Origin: Lachnospiraceae bacterium
Lineage (GTDB): Bacteria; Bacillota; Clostridia; Lachnospirales; Lachnospiraceae
Direction: 5' to 3'
DNA length: 46,231 nucleotides
NCBI GenBank assembly: GCA_021153185.1
Contig: JAGKTY010000019.1
Location: 1-46,231, forward strand
Part shown: in pieces, positions 43,040 through 46,231 of the stretch
Layout: every line of letters starts with the position of its first letter
Position numbering within the stretch: the stretch's first letter is position 1
Position numbers and translations under genes: made by a program
The notes under the pieces: generated by a model
Database searches by the model: none
What the model was told of the DNA's origin: nothing
The model's input: only the letters and a program-made list of their open reading frames with translations

Positions 43040-44095
43040 TTATGCATCCGGCAGGCCGTAGATTTCTTCGACTTCGCCGGATGTTTTTATGAAGATGGCT
43101 TTTATGCCGTACATGGATGCGATTAATTGTTTGCCTTTTTCATATCCAAGGGCAAGACAAGCAGTACTAAGCGCATCGCATGTACTTCCCGAGTCGCCGA
43201 TTACCGTTACAGAAGCCAAATCTGTTTCAACAGGATAGCCTGTTTTGGGATCTAAGATATGATGGTATAAAACACCATCTTTTTTAAAGCAGCGCTCATA
43301 AATACCGCTTGTAACAGCAGTGATATAGTTTGGTGCCATTTCCTCTGTAGCTTCCCTTAGTTCAACTGTTGTTTCATAAACGCCGGTTGCTGCAAACGGT
43401 TTTTGGATGCCGATGCAAAAGGCAGCGCCATCCGGCTTTTGACCGATACATATCACATTTCCGCCCAAATTCAGAAGTGCACTTTTGACATCCAGTTCAA
43501 TCAACGCATTCCTTAACTGATCAGCGATATACCCTTTTGCAATACAGCCTAAGTCAATCGAGGCATCCCTGTCAAGAAGACGGACCTTTGGCCCATCAAT
43601 TTCAATGTTTTCAAAATTGACGTGTTTACATGCCTTTGCAAGTGTTTCAGTATCCGGAACAAAGTCAGAAGCACCTGTAAAATCCCAGTAGTCTTTCGCA
43701 GTTGCAATGGTCACATCCAAAGCCCCTTCTGACAAATTGCAATAATACTGTGCAATCTTGAGGACATTGATGGTATCTTCCGATACCTCTGTCCATTCAC
43801 CGCGTGCGGCATTCAGCTTTGCAATATCACTTGTCGGAATTGTGCGACTGAAAAGCTGTTCGTAGTGCTGGATTTTTTCTTCACACAGCTTTAGCAATTC
43901 CTCAGAACCGCCTTCATAGAACGTAATCGTTATGACCGTATCGAGTGCAAAAAAGGTACTTGTATATTCCCGTTTGTTTTCTTGCAATTTTTGAAATGGT
44001 GACAATTCAAACGCACGATCTTGGCTTTTTTGATTGCAAGCAGTCAGAAGACATATTATAATTATTGTCGATACCAAAATGTTTCCTTTTTTCAT
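43040..44095 (-). CDS. apbE: FAD:protein FMN transferase, lipoprotein form
   Basis: ApbE attaches FMN from FAD to a Thr of target proteins such as Na+-pumping reductase subunits, outside the membrane. The 351-residue protein begins with a lipoprotein signal (MKKGNILVST, lipobox LTAC). It has the family motifs SIDLGCIAKGYIAD, LLNLGGNV, TSGIYER and the Mg-binding HHILDPKTGYPV. The ATG at 44095 is the only start that leaves a normal signal peptide, yet no ribosome site precedes it. A TATAAT box lies six bases upstream, so the mRNA probably starts at or next to the ATG (leaderless). Earlier in-frame starts (to 44278) would include the promoter. Target flavoproteins are not in the window. Confidence 0.93.
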   Translation of the reverse strand: MKKGNILVSTIIIICLLTACNQKSQDRAFELSPFQKLQENKREYTSTFFALDTVITITFYEGGSEELLKLCEEKIQHYEQLFSRTIPTSDIAKLNAARGEWTEVSEDTINVLKIAQYYCNLSEGALDVTIATAKDYWDFTGASDFVPDTETLAKACKHVNFENIEIDGPKVRLLDRDASIDLGCIAKGYIADQLRNALIELDVKSALLNLGGNVICIGQKPDGAAFCIGIQKPFAATGVYETTVELREATEEMAPNYITAVTSGIYERCFKKDGVLYHHILDPKTGYPVETDLASVTVIGDSGSTCDALSTACLALGYEKGKQLIASMYGIKAIFIKTSGEVEEIYGLPDA

Positions 44096-44101
44096 ACGTT
44101 T

Positions 44102-44129
44102 ATTATAGCGTGTTTTCAGCCTTTGTAAA
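44102..44129 (-). promoter_or_regulatory. apbE: apbE promoter predicting a leaderless mRNA
   Basis: On the minus strand TTTACA (44129-44124), 16-base spacer, TATAAT (44107-44102). Only six bases separate the -10 box from the ATG at 44095. Confidence 0.65.
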
Positions 44130-44219
44130 TAATACAAAGCCGGAAATAAAAGGATAACAGAAGGTTGAATTGTATCAAAAGCGAATTGTATTGTTTTTTT
44201 TATATGAAATGAGGTAATT

Positions 44220-45353
44220 ATGCGTCTTACCGACGAGTATGAAGAGCAAAATGAATCAAGGACCAATCTACCGGTCATTTATATGATGCTTGGCGGCATG
44301 CTGTTTTTTGTACTGATTATCAGTATGGTTCTTGTGTCAAACACCAAACGTCCGAAATCACATAATAATCAGGCGCTGACTTCGCAGGCTGTTAGCGAAA
44401 ATAAAGAAAAACCTACGGATGAACTGCATCTTGGGGAGAGTACGCTCGAATCGGATGACTTGGATTTTTGGGATATGTATAAAACAGATGTGGCGGCGGC
44501 AGAAGAAAGTGTCAGTTCCAATAAAACAGATAAAAGTGAGTTATATGCACAGCGTGCGGAAGAACTAAACAAAGAAGAAGACCCTTCTGAAGGTGGCACC
44601 AAAACACAGGTTACGTTTCCGGATGGAACAGACCAATGGGTTCCGATCAATGATAAAATAGAAAAGAACAATTTCGACTCCACTTCACTCGTATATCAAG
44701 ATCCGATTATGCGGTATTATGTGGATGGAGATAAGATTTCAACAATGGGTGTTTCCGTTTGTGCCGAGGATGGCGATGTTGATTTTACCAAATTAAAAGA
44801 CGCCGGTGTAGAGTTTGTCATGATCCAACTTTTGACAAGAGGGTATGAATCAGGCGTCATTTCCTATGATGAGAAATATTACAGCAATTTGGAGAAGGCT
44901 ACGGAAGCAGGACTTGACGTAGGGCTTATTGTATCGTCACAGGCGATTACAAAGGAAGAAGCGGAGGAAGAAGCGCAGGCATTAATCGATGCAGTTTCTG
45001 AATTTCAGATTTCTTATCCGGTTGCATTTGAAATGCAGACAGTTTCGCATGATACAGCACGGACAAGTAAACTGACCAAAATGGAAATAGCCGGGATTTC
45101 TGTCGCATTTTGCAATAAAATCATGCAGGCAGGGTATCGGCCGATGGTCAAAGGAACCAAATACTGGCTCATTCGAAAAGTTGATCTGACGCTTCTTAGC
45201 AACTATGATATCTGGCTTGAAAGCACCAAGACAGAGCTTCCGGATTACCCTTATGAATTTGCGATGTGGCAATATAGCAAAACGGGTAAGATTGATGGAA
45301 TTGAAGGGGATGCGGATTTAAACATCTGTTTTATCAATTATGAAAAGAAATAA
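44220..45353 (+). CDS. Membrane-anchored GH25-fold protein with degenerate active site
   Basis: This 377-residue protein has a cytoplasmic N-terminus, one membrane helix (about 18-40), an acidic Ser/Glu-rich linker (about 45-150) and a C-terminal domain (about 160-377). That domain follows the GH25 lysozyme pattern: G-x-x-V, DVDFTKLKDAGVEFVMIQL, YYSNLEKATEAGLDVGL, YPVAFEM, CNKIMQAGYRPMV and FAMWQYS. In active GH25 enzymes the early Asp sits in G-[IV]-D-V-S and the catalytic pair in D-x-E. Here they read GVSV (S179) and EMQ (E271, Q273), so hydrolysis is unlikely and a cell-wall binding or scaffold role is possible. ATGAGGT precedes the ATG. It is divergent from apbE. A GAATTGTAT direct repeat (44167, 44183) lies upstream. 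Confidence 0.85.
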   Translation: MRLTDEYEEQNESRTNLPVIYMMLGGMLFFVLIISMVLVSNTKRPKSHNNQALTSQAVSENKEKPTDELHLGESTLESDDLDFWDMYKTDVAAAEESVSSNKTDKSELYAQRAEELNKEEDPSEGGTKTQVTFPDGTDQWVPINDKIEKNNFDSTSLVYQDPIMRYYVDGDKISTMGVSVCAEDGDVDFTKLKDAGVEFVMIQLLTRGYESGVISYDEKYYSNLEKATEAGLDVGLIVSSQAITKEEAEEEAQALIDAVSEFQISYPVAFEMQTVSHDTARTSKLTKMEIAGISVAFCNKIMQAGYRPMVKGTKYWLIRKVDLTLLSNYDIWLESTKTELPDYPYEFAMWQYSKTGKIDGIEGDADLNICFINYEKK

Positions 45354-45357
45354 AAGA

Positions 45358-45470
45358 TTTGTAACGATTCAGAACCGCATTCGCCATATAAAAAAATTGT
45401 AAAAGCATCCATTTATGCAAGCATAATGTCTGACTTTACAATTTTTTACATGGCTCTGAATAGTTACAAA
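45358..45470. repeat. Structured repeat element, copy 2
   Basis: The ends TTTGTAAC-GATTCAG and CTGAATA-GTTACAAA are inverted (one mismatch each side). An inner AAAAAATTGTAAA / TTTACAATTTTTT stem leads to a core (45407-45430) that matches copy 1 in 20 of 24 bases. It begins 4 bases after the GH25-like gene. Its right 35 bases form the 3' end of the AP2 gene on the minus strand. Confidence 0.8.
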
Positions 45471-46231
45471 CCTTATCTGAGATTTTGATTTGTGAATAAA
45501 TATCAGCATAGGAAGAGGGAGAGAGACCCTCAATATAGTTAATTGGATAGTTTTTTTGTAAGCCTTTGCTTTTTAATATGTCAATCGCCTTATTGTAAGC
45601 GATGGCAGCATGGGTGATTTGTTGATACGTTCCGACAATGATATTGCCGTTTATATGGATGACCGTGCGATACTTTGTTTTCCCTTGTGCGTTGATCAGT
45701 AAAACACCATGATAGGGATTTAATATTTGGATGTTTGCATACCTAAAATCACTCGTATCCCCATTTTTAAATACATAATCCCGTCCAAGTACTGCGTAGC
45801 TTTGTATACCGTAGCGGCTGAGAATACTGATTTGCATACCATAATCTGCGACAAATAAATGACCGCCACGTCTCATAATTTTGTGCTTGGCATAATAAAA
45901 CAAATCGTCTGTATCAAATGTCAAAAACTCATCCCGCTCCAAATAATACCGGAAAAAATTTTTGTGCATATAAATCGGATTGGGACTATAGAGCTTGTTG
46001 TCTCGAAAATTAAGCAGGCAGACAGCTTTTTCGAACGATAACGTATGAATGTCATAACGTTCAATGGTCTGCGAAAAATCTTTTAATATCTTTTCTGCTT
46101 CCAAATAGGCCTCATGACACGACTTAGCTGTGTCAAAACTCCCTAAACTAATATGTTTTGAGCGATATGTGATGGAACTTCTGTAATAGACAGTTCCATC
46201 TTTTTTTGTCGTTTGAAAAACACCTTTTAAT
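45436..46231 (-). CDS. Protein with two AP2-like domains, partial at the window edge
   Basis: The frame stays open to the right edge, so the N-terminus is outside the window and 264 residues are visible. From the edge, KGVFQTTKKDGTVYYR, then ISLGSFDT and AKSCHEAYLEAEK form one AP2-like unit (G-V, R-x-x-I, LG-x-F-x-T, A-x-A-Y). A middle region includes SRYGIQSYAVLGRDY and DFRYANIQILN, which recalls HNH-endonuclease-associated segments, but the catalytic His is not evident. A second AP2 unit follows: YHGVLL, KYRTVIHINGN, VGTY and AAIAYNKAID. AP2 domains bind DNA and are known in plant regulators and in homing endonucleases. The last 11 codons (VCNYSEPCKKL) are encoded by the repeat element at 45358-45470. 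A TTG at 46104 is not the real start. Confidence 0.82.
   Translation of the reverse strand, partial: LKGVFQTTKKDGTVYYRSSITYRSKHISLGSFDTAKSCHEAYLEAEKILKDFSQTIERYDIHTLSFEKAVCLLNFRDNKLYSPNPIYMHKNFFRYYLERDEFLTFDTDDLFYYAKHKIMRRGGHLFVADYGMQISILSRYGIQSYAVLGRDYVFKNGDTSDFRYANIQILNPYHGVLLINAQGKTKYRTVIHINGNIIVGTYQQITHAAIAYNKAIDILKSKGLQKNYPINYIEGLSPSSYADIYSQIKISDKVCNYSEPCKKL

Noticed and set aside
44096..44278. Longer apbE reading from 44278
   Set aside because: It would put the promoter and 61 hydrophobic or basic residues before a clear lipoprotein signal peptide and would overlap the start of the divergent gene.
46104..46104. TTG at 46104 as the start of the AP2 gene
   Set aside because: The frame is open for 42 more codons to the window edge and these encode an AP2-like motif, so the start is outside the window.

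Overview
The window looks like a chromosomal stretch of an anaerobic, low-GC Gram-positive bacterium, most likely a Lachnospiraceae member (class Clostridia). The basis is gene content and signal style: AGGAGG-type ribosome sites, TTGACA/TATAAT-like promoters, a tRNA without an encoded CCA end, a NifU-like plus GGGtGRT protein pair, an archaeal/fungal-type aspartate-semialdehyde dehydrogenase, and an AP2-domain protein. The genus cannot be fixed from the sequence alone.

Layout. 1-1755: a decayed IS1182-type insertion sequence, with terminators and a long hairpin in front of it. 1859-7151: a small conserved protein (minus strand), then glgB with an unusual coiled-coil tail, an MscS-type channel and a DUF1189-type membrane protein. 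7202-7342: tRNA-Thr(CGT) with its own promoter and a leader hairpin. 7510-15013: a four-gene operon, hybrid kinase - BMP protein - BMP protein - hybrid kinase. 15137-22421: argH and asd, then a terminator, an AAA ATPase and a very long topoisomerase III. 22531-25053: a left-handed beta-helix protein, then the NifU-like/GGGtGRT pair. 25318-27987: a chemoreceptor and a lipoprotein, convergent on a shared terminator. 28252-34664: metH, ilvB, a first ilvN, a second ilvN and ilvC. 34890-38127: a two-receiver signalling protein, a lipoprotein, an acyltransferase and a YczE-type membrane protein. 38172-41115: a LysR regulator divergent from leuCD. 41652-46231: an M18 aminopeptidase, apbE, a membrane-anchored degenerate GH25 protein, and an AP2 protein cut by the window edge.

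The metabolic theme is amino acid synthesis: arginine (argH), the aspartate family (asd, metH) and branched chains (ilvB, ilvN, ilvC, leuCD). leuA, leuB and ilvD are not in the window. The signalling theme is two hybrid phosphorelay kinases with inline receiver and HPt domains, a chemoreceptor and a stand-alone double receiver. No DNA-binding response regulator is present, so the phosphorelay output is unknown.

The least explained parts are (1) the BMP/hybrid-kinase module, which has no transporter genes; (2) the AP2 protein, which carries two AP2-like domains once reading is continued to the window edge; (3) two copies of a structured repeat (25205-25281 and 45358-45470) sharing a 24-base core with a compensatory base-pair change, the second copy supplying the C-terminus of the AP2 protein; (4) a GH25-fold protein whose catalytic acids are replaced; and (5) an apbE gene whose promoter predicts a leaderless mRNA. 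All function calls rest on motifs read by eye. No database search was run.
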